A DNA stretch of 30,991 nt from a virus: positions 1-30,991 of the IMG/VR virus record IMGVR_UViG_3300025413_000084. One strand, given 5' to 3'. The notes under the pieces are model-generated. The model was not told the origin of the DNA, did not search any database, and was given only the letters and a program-made list of their open reading frames with translations. Every line of letters starts with the position of its first letter. Position 1 is the stretch's first letter. The translations under genes were made by a program, and so were the position numbers. Positions 1-6,935 of this stretch are shown here, piece after piece.

Positions 1-1008
1 TTTTGTAACATCAATAACATGGAATGCAGAATAATCTAATCCTTTACCACGAGACACATCACAAATAATAACATAAAGATTATTTTGGATTGGTTGAGAG
101 TATGCAGTCAAACCTTCACGTGCATTCAATGGAGTCTGGTGAACAAGTTCTTTTAATTTCCAACCAGCGATAAGAGTGCCAGAGCTACCAAGGAATTCAA
201 CGCAATATTCTTGCTCAAATTTCTCCATGTCGAAGTTCATAGCAGCAAGAGTATCTTTTTGCCACTTTTCATCTCGACCTGGAACGTCTTGCCACATTAC
301 CTTAGTAAATGAATATCCATTTCTACCTTCATTGGCATTAACCCAAATTTTATAAAAATGATTCAAACCATTTGGAGTTGACACAAGAACAATTTTTGAT
401 TCTTTACCAGATGAAATGGTAGGATAAACTGAGGTAAAAAATGCATCCCAATTTTCAATAAATGCTGCTTCGTCGATGAATAGAAGATTGATAGAATAAC
501 CACGAATAGCATCAGAGCTTGTTGCTGCTGCAATAACACGGCTCTCATTTTCGAGTTCCATAGAACCCTTGTTCCATTCCTTCACACCCTGCTGCAACCA
601 TGTCGGAAGATGCTGGTAAGCTAACTGGATACGACCAAGAATTTCTCGTGCTGTCTCGCCTTTATTGGCAAGCAGTGCAACTGTTTTTTCTTTATGGAAG
701 ATAATATACCAGAGCACGAAAGCGCAAGTAACAGTCGATTTACCAGCTTGTCGAGCAGTTGCAATAACATTGAAACGATTGTCCGCCATGGAACGAATCA
801 TATCTTTTTGATATGGATATAATTTGAATGCAACGAGACCACGATCAATATTGATGATTTTCATATATGTTTCAGTAAAATATACTGGATCTTGAGAACA
901 CTTTACGTATTCTTGTACAAGCTCAGGTGTCCATTCTATTGATTGTCTTGCACGTTTTAGATTAATGTTACCATTATAACCACGTGGTGCTTTAGGAGCT
1001 GCTACCAT
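1..1008 (-). CDS. terL: Terminase large subunit, gp17-like (N-terminal 336 aa; runs off left edge)
   Basis: ATP-driven DNA packaging motor and headful nuclease that docks on the portal. The frame is open from ATG at 1008 to base 1, giving 336 codons of a protein that is about 600 aa in T4. Visible motifs: adenine-binding motif YPYQKDM near residue 64; Walker A ARQAGKST at about 85-92; Walker B LLFIDE at about 175-180 with catalytic Glu180; ATPase coupling motif STPNG at about 210-214; and the start of the RNase H-like nuclease, with Asp317 in VIICDVSRG and Asp325 in GLDYSAF, which match the first nuclease aspartates of T4 gp17. Its start overlaps the end of gene 16 by 17 bp, so the two are probably translationally coupled. 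Missing here: most of the nuclease domain. The family assignment is firm. Confidence 0.97.
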   Translation of the reverse strand, partial: MVAAPKAPRGYNGNINLKRARQSIEWTPELVQEYVKCSQDPVYFTETYMKIINIDRGLVAFKLYPYQKDMIRSMADNRFNVIATARQAGKSTVTCAFVLWYIIFHKEKTVALLANKGETAREILGRIQLAYQHLPTWLQQGVKEWNKGSMELENESRVIAAATSSDAIRGYSINLLFIDEAAFIENWDAFFTSVYPTISSGKESKIVLVSTPNGLNHFYKIWVNANEGRNGYSFTKVMWQDVPGRDEKWQKDTLAAMNFDMEKFEQEYCVEFLGSSGTLIAGWKLKELVHQTPLNAREGLTAYSQPIQNNLYVIICDVSRGKGLDYSAFHVIDVTK

Positions 1009-1417
1009 TTTTCATATTCTCGATTACTTTTTGTAACTCAGCTGTCGAACCAACAAACAGATTATTTGTCACTTGCTGAGCCTGTTCATTAGTTGGAGCA
1101 TCAGATGAACTAATGTCACGAATTTTCTTTTGAATATCTAACAGATCTTTGTTAGCATCGAGCATTGTTTTCATGAGAGTACCAAGTACTTCAAATGCTC
1201 TTGGGTGTTGCGAACTATCTGCAATCTGTGCTAGTTTTTCAATAGCATAAGAACCATTCTGAATAATCTCGTGAATATTAGCACGAGCCATTTCGAAATC
1301 ATTCTTAGCACTATCATCATGCGCTGCTGCTACAATTGATTTTATAGGATCATTTTTAGGCATAGGAGCAAGATTAAAAGCTGCACTCAATGGATCATTA
1401 TTTGCACTATTTGTCAT
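992..1417 (-). CDS. terS: Terminase small subunit, gp16-like
   Basis: 141 aa, close to the length of T4-type gp16. It should recognise DNA and regulate the ATPase and nuclease of the large subunit as a ring. The sequence is mostly helical and acidic/amide-rich. The central part (about residues 35-100: EMARANIHEIIQNG, then AIEKLAQIADSSQHPRAFEV) is the typical coiled-coil oligomerisation core of T4-like small terminases. The start codon overlaps the stop of gene 15 as ATGA, and no strong Shine-Dalgarno precedes it, which suggests coupling to gene 15. The 3' end overlaps gene 17. The assignment rests on this sequence pattern plus the invariant 15-16-17 order. Confidence 0.88.
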   Translation of the reverse strand: MTNSANNDPLSAAFNLAPMPKNDPIKSIVAAAHDDSAKNDFEMARANIHEIIQNGSYAIEKLAQIADSSQHPRAFEVLGTLMKTMLDANKDLLDIQKKIRDISSSDAPTNEQAQQVTNNLFVGSTAELQKVIENMKNGSSS

Positions 1418-2256
1418 TCTATTGAATCTGTATCTGTTTTAGTTATAACATAACCAAAGTCGTCGGAAGCTACGATATCTGATACTGGTATTGAAAGAGA
1501 AGCATTAGATGTAGGTTCGCCATTGGCTGTTAAACCAGGTTGAATTTGCACGTATGAAACTGCCCCAACATTTCCAACAGCAGATTGTAACTGACCATCG
1601 GGAACATGAGGAGTGTAGAAAGCAGTATTTGTATACTTAATAACTTTGGTAGTTTTTACTGGTCCATAGATATAACCTTTAATGGTAAAATCTAAAGTCC
1701 AAGTTAATGATTGACGTTCAGTAAATGAACCATCATATGTATCACTGTGACTTACTCTATGTAGTACAACAGGTATTTCCATAGTGATACCCATTTCTGG
1801 AATAAGTTGAACAGTTACAGTAAAATCAGGAGTAAAGAAAGGAAGAATCTGTTCAACGATCTTTGTTCCATCCTCTGTATTTTTTACAAGAATATTAAGC
1901 TGGAAATCAAAATTATATGGAACAGGATTGTATTGATACTTTAAAGAATTTGCTGTATTTGCAACATGTGCAACTCTTCCAACAGTATGTAGTTTTCTTG
2001 ATGGTTCGTAATTCACACCAACCATTTCAAAAGACATTACAGGAAGCGTCATTGTTGCTGTTGGACGATCAATATTAGGATCTTGTTGAAGACGAGCCAA
2101 CATTTTTTCTTTTGGCGCGTAAGTGATTGGCACCTTAATAAGCTGCGTCATGTTTCCGTTTGTATCTGTTCTGATAATAGAAATATTATCGAACAACGTG
2201 CCAAATAAGGTAACATATTTACGGATTGTTGAAAAATAAAAATTTTGACCGAACAT
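1414..2256 (-). CDS. 15: Tail sheath stabiliser / tail completion protein, gp15-like
   Basis: 280 aa. The family forms the hexameric ring that caps the tail tube and sheath and joins the tail to the head neck. The start MFGQNFYFSTIRKYVTLFG parallels T4 gp15, which also begins MFG and has RRYATLMGDLF. The next conserved blocks are IKVPITYAPKEKMLARL (T4 has VPITYASKEHF), QYNPVPYNFDFQLNI and EQILPFFTPDF (T4 EQILPYFQPHF). The length matches the family. The start has an AAGGT Shine-Dalgarno upstream, and ATG overlaps the gene 14 stop by one base (TAATG). It ends by overlapping the terminase small-subunit start. The order 14-15-16 is as in T4. Confidence 0.95.
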   Translation of the reverse strand: MFGQNFYFSTIRKYVTLFGTLFDNISIIRTDTNGNMTQLIKVPITYAPKEKMLARLQQDPNIDRPTATMTLPVMSFEMVGVNYEPSRKLHTVGRVAHVANTANSLKYQYNPVPYNFDFQLNILVKNTEDGTKIVEQILPFFTPDFTVTVQLIPEMGITMEIPVVLHRVSHSDTYDGSFTERQSLTWTLDFTIKGYIYGPVKTTKVIKYTNTAFYTPHVPDGQLQSAVGNVGAVSYVQIQPGLTANGEPTSNASLSIPVSDIVASDDFGYVITKTDTDSIE

Positions 2257-2978
2257 TAGAAATGACCTTCACTGAATGGATCTTGAGCCGTAAAATCTAT
2301 GAAACCTGAAGATTCATTTGCCATGATATCATTTGTTCCTGTACCTTCAATATTATCTAGGTTATATTGTTCAACCTCGATATAATCATCATCTTCATTT
2401 GTAATAGGTTCATTCTGTTCTGTCATAATAGAATAATCAAGAATGTTAGTGCTATACTGAGTTTGGATACGATCAATTTCTGGAATACCAGTGCTGAATG
2501 TTTCGTCACTGTATTCGAATAATTCACAAGTCATTTCCCAAGTCTGTAATGAACCTAATTGATAGAACATTTCAAACTTGTTGACAAATTTAATCTGAAA
2601 ACATTTATTGTTCAATGGAAAATAAATTAAATCGCCTTCGCGTGGTCTAGTAATTGCTGTGTATGCACCAATTTCATTAGAGAATGTTCTTTGTGCAATA
2701 GAGAAAATAACCTGATCTCGAATTTCAAGACCAAACTTAGACATGAAATTACCATCGCCAGAAAATCCATCAACTGATTTGATATAAAATTCTACAAGAT
2801 AAGCATTGGTATACGATGATTGATCGTCAGCTGTGTAAACCTGATCGAGGTTATTAATATTACGAGGAATGTAAAACATATCCTCACCATAAATTTTGAT
2901 CGCTTCAATAATCAAATTTTCCAGCAAATCTTGTTCGCCCGAAGATTTATAGTTATTGAAATAAAAATTAGTTGACAT
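2256..2978 (-). CDS. 14: Neck protein, gp14-like
   Basis: 240 aa head-completion/neck protein that works with gp13 to join the portal vertex to the tail. Diagnostic segments are ENLIIEAIKIYGEDMFYIPR near the N-terminus, an SVDGFSGDGNFMSKFGLEI block that parallels T4 NSFEGYEGQKSFFSNFGMQ, EGDLIYFPLNN (T4 EGDLIYFPMDN) and FEMFYQLG (T4 YDPFYQLG). The tail is acidic and low-complexity. ATG overlaps the stop of the upstream homing endonuclease by one base (TGATG) and has only a weak AAG-type ribosome site, so it may depend on coupling to the inserted gene. Confidence 0.95.
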   Translation of the reverse strand: MSTNFYFNNYKSSGEQDLLENLIIEAIKIYGEDMFYIPRNINNLDQVYTADDQSSYTNAYLVEFYIKSVDGFSGDGNFMSKFGLEIRDQVIFSIAQRTFSNEIGAYTAITRPREGDLIYFPLNNKCFQIKFVNKFEMFYQLGSLQTWEMTCELFEYSDETFSTGIPEIDRIQTQYSTNILDYSIMTEQNEPITNEDDDYIEVEQYNLDNIEGTGTNDIMANESSGFIDFTAQDPFSEGHF

Positions 2979-3655
2979 CAGATTATATTCTTATGTTTAC
3001 ATTTGGCATTGTGGTAACGACCTATGGTTCCTGCATTGCCCTCATATTCACAATGCTGACATTTAATTTTCTTATTATTTAGTTCTTTGAAATGTGTTGT
3101 TTCTCTAATTTGGTTCTTGCGTTCTTCAGAAAGTTTTTTGCCTCTGTTAGCAGCTGCAGCCATTTCACGAGCTTTAAAATTATCTTTACCTACATTTTTA
3201 CCAATCATTGATTGGCGACGTTTTTCTCGAACTTCAATATCAGAACTTCTAGTGTCTCTTGTAGCTAATCCAGCGAGATATTTTTCTCTAACTGATGGGC
3301 GGTACATCGCTTCTTTAGTTTTTTGTGAAATTTTTTCTCTTATTGATAACGAAGAATTTATATCAGTTGTCCAATGACCCCATTTATGCTTACGTAAATT
3401 ATAATATTTTTGACCTAATTCTTCATTTTTAATAAAGGAAAGCCATTTATATTCCTCTTCGAACATCTGATCTCTGTTAGAAATATTCTCAATTAATATT
3501 TTTCTTGTGAAATCTTTAGGTCTACGCTTAAATGCTTTTCTCATCCTATTCGAAGAACAAATATATCCATCATTTTTAAATCCCCAATGACATCCAACAT
3601 AATACATTTTACGTTTTTTATCAAACCAAAGATAAACAAACCCATACTTTTCCAT
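2978..3655 (-). CDS. Free-standing GIY-YIG homing endonuclease (Seg-like)
   Basis: 225 aa from ATG at 3655. This start is preferred over an in-frame ATG 27 bases upstream because AAGGAG lies 8 nt before it and the GIY-YIG core begins at once. The core reads YGFVYL at residues 4-9 and YYVG at 18-21. Then come YICSSNR, basic helices, an EEEY segment (candidate catalytic Glu) and KYYNLRK (candidate conserved Asn). The middle carries NUMOD3-like DNA-binding repeats (REKISQKTKEAM, GKKLSEERKNQI). The C-terminus has a C2HC zinc-finger pattern: Cys199, Cys202, His215, Cys219. Such genes cut phage lacking them and spread into that locus by repair. It is inserted between genes 13 and 14, which are adjacent in T4, and seems to have its own promoter. 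Not essential for the virion by inference. Confidence 0.92.
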   Translation of the reverse strand: MEKYGFVYLWFDKKRKMYYVGCHWGFKNDGYICSSNRMRKAFKRRPKDFTRKILIENISNRDQMFEEEYKWLSFIKNEELGQKYYNLRKHKWGHWTTDINSSLSIREKISQKTKEAMYRPSVREKYLAGLATRDTRSSDIEVREKRRQSMIGKNVGKDNFKAREMAAAANRGKKLSEERKNQIRETTHFKELNNKKIKCQHCEYEGNAGTIGRYHNAKCKHKNII

Positions 3656-3685
3656 TTTAAAACTCCTTAAATTATAGAACATTAT

Positions 3686-3714
3686 ATTCTACTATATAAA
3701 AAGTATTTAGTCAA
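3686..3714 (-). promoter_or_regulatory. Putative sigma70-type promoter for the homing endonuclease
   Basis: On the minus strand, TTGACT (3714-3709) and TAGAAT (3691-3686) are separated by exactly 17 nt. Each hexamer matches the consensus at 5 of 6 positions. It lies in the 68-bp gap between gene 13 and the endonuclease start, just upstream of its AAGGAG ribosome site. It would allow the endonuclease to be made separately from late genes. The gap is very AT-rich, so a chance match is possible. Confidence 0.45.
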
Positions 3715-3723
3715 ACGGTCGCG

Positions 3724-4464
3724 TCAGCCGATCATATCTGTAACTGGGATACTGTTGTAAATGATCATTTCCTTTTCCATTTCTCTGCGCTCTTCATGCG
3801 CTTCATTATAAATCTGTTGACCATTAAAAGTGATACCACCTGGAAGTTGCATATTACCGAACTTCTTTAGGTTTGATCCCCACTGTTCTTTGATAAGAAT
3901 AGTTGCATAATTCTGCAACCAACGCTCTGAGTATGTCTTTGTAAATGTATCTGGATCAACGATCTGATAAGCTTCTGCAATGATATAATCACCAACGTTG
4001 ATGATATTCCAGTCCATGTCAATATACAACTTATTAACATTACGGTTATATCGAATAGGCTGCTGACCAACGAGCATCTGTTCAAGAAACTGGATGTGCT
4101 GGAGAGCCATGTAGTATGGAACCATCGAGACAGAAGTAAGTGTATAAAGATCGTTCAATGCAATCTGATAACGAATGTTGAATAGGTTATTTGTATTCAA
4201 CGCCTGACCGATTGGGAAAAGATTGACAATACCAATAATATTATCAGGAACAGGAAGATACTTGTTATCAATATCAGTCTGTGTTACTTGATACTTGTAA
4301 TAAGTTTTATCAACACCATCGAAATGATAGTCCCAATAAAAACGAAATGCTTCGTCGATACGATCTTCAACCTGATCATCATCAACATTAATTTCAATTA
4401 CAGGAGCGCCTAGCTTACGTAGACAATAAGCTTTAAAATCTGCTCTTGATGCTGGTACTGCCAT
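3724..4464 (-). CDS. 13: Neck protein, gp13-like
   Basis: 246 aa. With gp14 it forms the neck that closes filled heads and docks the tail. The N-terminal stretch FKAYCLRKLGAPVIEINVDD, followed by QVEDRIDEAFRFYWDYHFDG, is the characteristic signature of gp13 in T4-like aquatic phages; T4 gp13 itself (309 aa) is longer. The protein has many aromatic residues and a conserved central MDWNIINVGDYIIAEAYQIVDP block. The start at 4464 has AAGGG about 9 nt upstream and follows a late-promoter-like octamer. It is separated from gene 14 by the endonuclease gene. The T4 number rests on similarity pattern and on gene order 13-14-15-16-17. Confidence 0.88.
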   Translation of the reverse strand: MAVPASRADFKAYCLRKLGAPVIEINVDDDQVEDRIDEAFRFYWDYHFDGVDKTYYKYQVTQTDIDNKYLPVPDNIIGIVNLFPIGQALNTNNLFNIRYQIALNDLYTLTSVSMVPYYMALQHIQFLEQMLVGQQPIRYNRNVNKLYIDMDWNIINVGDYIIAEAYQIVDPDTFTKTYSERWLQNYATILIKEQWGSNLKKFGNMQLPGGITFNGQQIYNEAHEERREMEKEMIIYNSIPVTDMIG

Positions 4465-4486
4465 TTATTTCAACCCTTGTTTTTAA

Positions 4487-4494
4487 TATTTATC
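4487..4494 (-). promoter_or_regulatory. T4-type late promoter candidate before gene 13
   Basis: Minus-strand GATAAATA, one mismatch from the T4 late consensus TATAAATA. It lies 22 bases upstream of the gene 13 ATG, in one of the few non-coding gaps, and overlaps the cupin gene's stop codon. It would start a neck/packaging transcript for genes 13-17. No -35 element is expected for this promoter class. The same octamer also arises by chance inside genes from Asp-Lys-Tyr codons, so position is the main support. Confidence 0.5.
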
Positions 4495-4759
4495 TATTCT
4501 TAGGAATATTAATTAAACGCGAATTTGCTTCAAGAGCAATAAATTCATGCGCTTTTCCAGGTTCCCAATCAACAATATCTCCTGCTTTAGAATTCATTTC
4601 CCAATCATCTCCACGAATATGAAATGATCCTCTAGCAATTATACTAAAATGTATATCAATTTCTGTATGATTATGCATTGGTAAAATATCATTTACTTCT
4701 GGAAAATCATAAACAATTGTAAGTACGTTACCAAATATATGTTGTGCAGATTTCATCAT
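4490..4759 (-). CDS. Small cupin-fold protein
   Basis: 89 aa from ATG at 4759. A further ATG follows at 4756. A longer in-frame reading from TTG 4789/ATG 4786 would overlap the upstream gene by about 26 bp and is less likely. One compact cupin domain: metal-binding motif 1 as MHNHTEIDIH followed by a Gly (ARGSFHI), and motif 2 as GDIVDWEPGKAHEF. The His-x-His, Glu and second-motif His are all present, so a metal site is plausible. Small cupins bind metals, sugars or organic acids or isomerise sugars; no substrate can be read here. It sits between fibre genes and the neck genes, where T4 carries wac (fibritin), with which it shares no visible similarity. Role unknown. Confidence 0.78.
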   Translation of the reverse strand: MMKSAQHIFGNVLTIVYDFPEVNDILPMHNHTEIDIHFSIIARGSFHIRGDDWEMNSKAGDIVDWEPGKAHEFIALEANSRLINIPKNR

Positions 4760-4760
4760 A

Positions 4761-5303
4761 TTATATAACTTTCGGTGCAGTACCATCAAGTATTGGAGTG
4801 ATAGCTACCCAAGATATATTTTTTTCATTCCATCTATAATCTTTACCATCAGTAGGATAAGGAATAGGTGGAATCCATTTTTCTTTCATACTATCAAATA
4901 TAAAAGAAGGAAACGAAGATGGTTTTGTAGGAGTTTTATCAATCCATGATAATGTAGACTCATTCCATTCGTATAATTTATTTTTTGAATCTTCTGGTAG
5001 ATTAACAGGAGCTTCCCATTTGCAAGTTGTTTCGTTTAAAATCCAAGAAGCAAAAAAAGGTTTAGTTTCTCTGAATGCATCTCGTTCAACATCATAAGTT
5101 TCACCAACTATTGCATAATTTTTACGAAATGAACTGTTGTAACTGGTCTGGATCCATTTTGTATTTTCTCCAAATATTTTTTTACAAATTTCAATACCAA
5201 TGGTTTCATTTTCTTTACCAGTTGCATCAATAATATCATCATTACTAATAGTAATAACATTTGTTACAATATTATTTTCATCAATTTGTGCAAAATGTGC
5301 CAT
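4761..5303 (-). CDS. Conserved phage protein with repeated Trp-Asn-Glu motifs
   Basis: 180 aa. The N-terminal domain (MAHFAQIDENNIVTNVITIS, then KWIQTSYNSSFRKNYAIVGETY) is a pattern I recognise from hypothetical proteins near tail-fibre genes of aquatic T4-like phages. The second half has spaced aromatic repeats: SWILNETTCKWEAP, YEWNESTLSWID and YRWNEKNISWVAI, each W-x-x-(N)E-x5-W-like. These could be small beta units that bind sugar or protein. Function is not established; fibre-associated or fibre-assembly roles are inferences from location. AAGGA precedes ATG at 5303. It lies just after the polyglycine adhesin gene and before the cupin. Confidence 0.7.
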   Translation of the reverse strand: MAHFAQIDENNIVTNVITISNDDIIDATGKENETIGIEICKKIFGENTKWIQTSYNSSFRKNYAIVGETYDVERDAFRETKPFFASWILNETTCKWEAPVNLPEDSKNKLYEWNESTLSWIDKTPTKPSSFPSFIFDSMKEKWIPPIPYPTDGKDYRWNEKNISWVAITPILDGTAPKVI

Positions 5304-5316
5304 AGTTTAATCCTTA

Positions 5317-6195
5317 TTAAAGTGGAGCAAGTATGCTAGAACCAGTGAATGTATGATATGTATAACCACCAGAAGAAGTAACAGTTCCGCCACTATATTT
5401 TTGTGTTCCTGCATAACGAATGATAATAATACCAGAACCACCACTACCAGAATAGCCAGGAAATCTAGCACCACCACCACCGCCGCCTAAATTAGTTGTA
5501 CCAGATTGAGCATTTGCACCATTGCCAAGAGAACCAGCTCCATATCCGCCACCACCTACACCACCATTACCACTGCCGCTCAATCCATGACCACCAGCAC
5601 CACCAGCATAGTAAGTTCCATTTACAGACCAACTTGTTCCAGCGCCACCATCTCCACCATAATCATTAATAGTAGTTGATGGATAATAATTTCCGCAACA
5701 ATAGTAGCTAGAACAAATTTGAGTTTGGTAACCTGCGTTACCAACTGCTCCAGCGCCACCACCACCACCAGAACCGCCAGAACCACCATTTTGATTAATA
5801 TTACCAGCGCCGCCATTATGTCCTTGACCAACAGTTCCGGTTCCACCACTACCCGCAGTGCCGCCACCACCACCAGAACCGCCAGAACCACCACCAGAAT
5901 AGTATGCGCCACCGCCGCCGCCACCTGTTGCAGAAATGCTACCAAATGATGAAACACCACCCTGACCACCAGAAGTAGAAGCAGCGCCACCTGCGCCAAC
6001 AATAACATTATAACTTATTCCAGCAGCAGAAGTTGTTCCTGATACAAAACCACCACCTGCACCACCACCACCTGCAATACCATTCCCTCCACCAACACCA
6101 GTACCACCGCCACCACCACCTGCAACGATTAGATAATCAAATGATGTAGGAAATACTTTTGATAATGAACCTAGTAAAACATTATAAATTGACAT
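5317..6195 (-). CDS. Glycine-rich adhesin (polyglycine-helix tip protein)
   Basis: 292 aa from ATG at 6195, which overlaps the previous stop as TAATG. An upstream in-frame TTG at 6243 is rejected because it lies inside the preceding gene. After a short hydrophobic N-terminus, DYLIVAGGGGGG begins a body with dense Gly runs of 4-6 residues separated by short variable loops, then GSGIIIIRY near residues 254-261 and an aromatic C-terminus. This is the layout of gp38-type adhesins of T-even phages such as S16, where polyglycine II helices display receptor-binding loops; that fold is inferred here. One loop at about 155-177 holds Cys161, Cys166 and Cys167 with many Tyr. It probably caps a fibre encoded upstream and binds the host surface. 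Confidence 0.78.
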   Translation of the reverse strand: MSIYNVLLGSLSKVFPTSFDYLIVAGGGGGGTGVGGGNGIAGGGGAGGGFVSGTTSAAGISYNVIVGAGGAASTSGGQGGVSSFGSISATGGGGGGAYYSGGGSGGSGGGGGTAGSGGTGTVGQGHNGGAGNINQNGGSGGSGGGGGAGAVGNAGYQTQICSSYYCCGNYYPSTTINDYGGDGGAGTSWSVNGTYYAGGAGGHGLSGSGNGGVGGGGYGAGSLGNGANAQSGTTNLGGGGGGARFPGYSGSGGSGIIIIRYAGTQKYSGGTVTSSGGYTYHTFTGSSILAPL

Positions 6196-6722
6196 TAGGT
6201 TAAACCGCCGCCAGTGATAACAAATGTATTGGCACCAACGCAAAATACTGTAGCTAACCCACGTTGTGCAAGTGTACGATTACCTGTAGTTGATGAACCA
6301 ACAAGATACATTGTTACACCAGAAGTTTGTACAATAGATTGATTTGCTGAACTGTCATTATAAATGGTTACTGATTGTCCTGCTGAAAAAATAGAAGCAG
6401 GAACAACAATGCCGCCACCTGTAATGTCAATAAACTTACCATTATCAGAAGCAACTAGTGTATAAGCACCACTTGTTTGTGAATTAACTGGAACATTTCG
6501 AATATTACCAATGCTATCAGAAAGTGTATTACTGAAAGTAGCTGCACCAGTTACTGTAATAGTATTACTGACAGCAAGAGAATTAGCAATTACAGCTGTT
6601 GAATTTACTGTGAGTGTAGTCGAACTACCAGCAACAATATTGATCGTATTAGAACCAGCATACTGAAATCTATTGTTGGCAGTAGATTCAAACCAAATAT
6701 TGGCTACTTGTAATGTTGACAT
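6195..6722 (-). CDS. Short tail-fibre-like protein
   Basis: 175 aa. The N-terminus MSTLQVANIWFEST is nearly the same as that of the 397-aa fibre (MSTLQVANI), suggesting a common attachment segment. It then has a Thr/Asn/Ser-rich repeat stretch with GAATFSNTLSD, matching the TFSNT repeats of its neighbours. The C-terminus (SGAYTLVASDNGKFIDITGG, then VTIYNDSSANQSIVQTSG) is a small beta domain often found at fibre ends: the growing 'YTL.ASDNGK.I...G....VP' pattern. No catalytic motif. An AGGT ribosome site lies about 10 nt before the start. The stop overlaps the start of the polyglycine adhesin, so the two may form a fibre/adhesin pair. Confidence 0.75.
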   Translation of the reverse strand: MSTLQVANIWFESTANNRFQYAGSNTINIVAGSSTTLTVNSTAVIANSLAVSNTITVTGAATFSNTLSDSIGNIRNVPVNSQTSGAYTLVASDNGKFIDITGGGIVVPASIFSAGQSVTIYNDSSANQSIVQTSGVTMYLVGSSTTGNRTLAQRGLATVFCVGANTFVITGGGLT

Positions 6723-6725
6723 ATG

Positions 6726-6911
6726 TTAACTACCTGTATTTGCTGTTGGTGCTGGAGTAATAGTAAGCGTACCAGCTTCTACTAATGTCATAATGTTTTT
6801 GTAATCTGTATTTGTAGAATCAATTGGAATGAAACCAGCTATATTATTAATATCACAGCTAATTCCTGTAACTACACCATTAAAAGAAATATATTGAGTA
6901 TTAGTGTACAT
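6726..6911 (-). CDS. Small conserved phage protein (61 aa)
   Basis: 61 aa from ATG at 6911, supported by CGGAG 8 nt upstream; it begins 2 nt after the stop of the 397-aa fibre. An in-frame TTG at 6917 is possible but would overlap that stop. The sequence MYTNTQYISFNGVVTGISCD, with IPIDSTNTDYKNIMTLVEAG further on, resembles small proteins of aquatic phages that follow fibre genes. No known function. It could be a fibre-associated or chaperone-like peptide; that is inference from its fixed place. A deleted copy of this gene follows the paralogous 386-aa fibre (8111-8141), which shows that fibre plus small gene was once a duplicated unit. Confidence 0.7.
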   Translation of the reverse strand: MYTNTQYISFNGVVTGISCDINNIAGFIPIDSTNTDYKNIMTLVEAGTLTITPAPTANTGS

Positions 6912-6935
6912 GATCAAAGCTCCGCTGATGCTGTA
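6904..6935. repeat. 32-bp direct repeat, copy 1 (3' flank of fibre tip)
   Basis: Identical over 32 bp to 8134-8165. It covers the last codons of the 397-aa fibre (ASAEL), its stop, and the ribosome site and first codons of the 61-aa gene. Identity ends abruptly at base 6936 inside the receptor-binding domain. It marks one edge of the variable segment. Confidence 0.9.

Noticed and set aside
363-548. 61-codon minus-strand open frame inside the terminase gene
   Set aside because: It is a shifted frame of gene 17, whose true frame carries the Walker B and coupling motifs across the same bases.
2978-3682. Longer endonuclease reading starting at 3682
   Set aside because: The extra nine residues precede the conserved core and this ATG has no ribosome site, while AAGGAG sits correctly before ATG 3655.
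5719-5949. Plus-strand open frame rich in Thr/Arg opposite the polyglycine gene
   Set aside because: It is the low-complexity complement of Gly codons (GGT/GGA runs) and not a gene.
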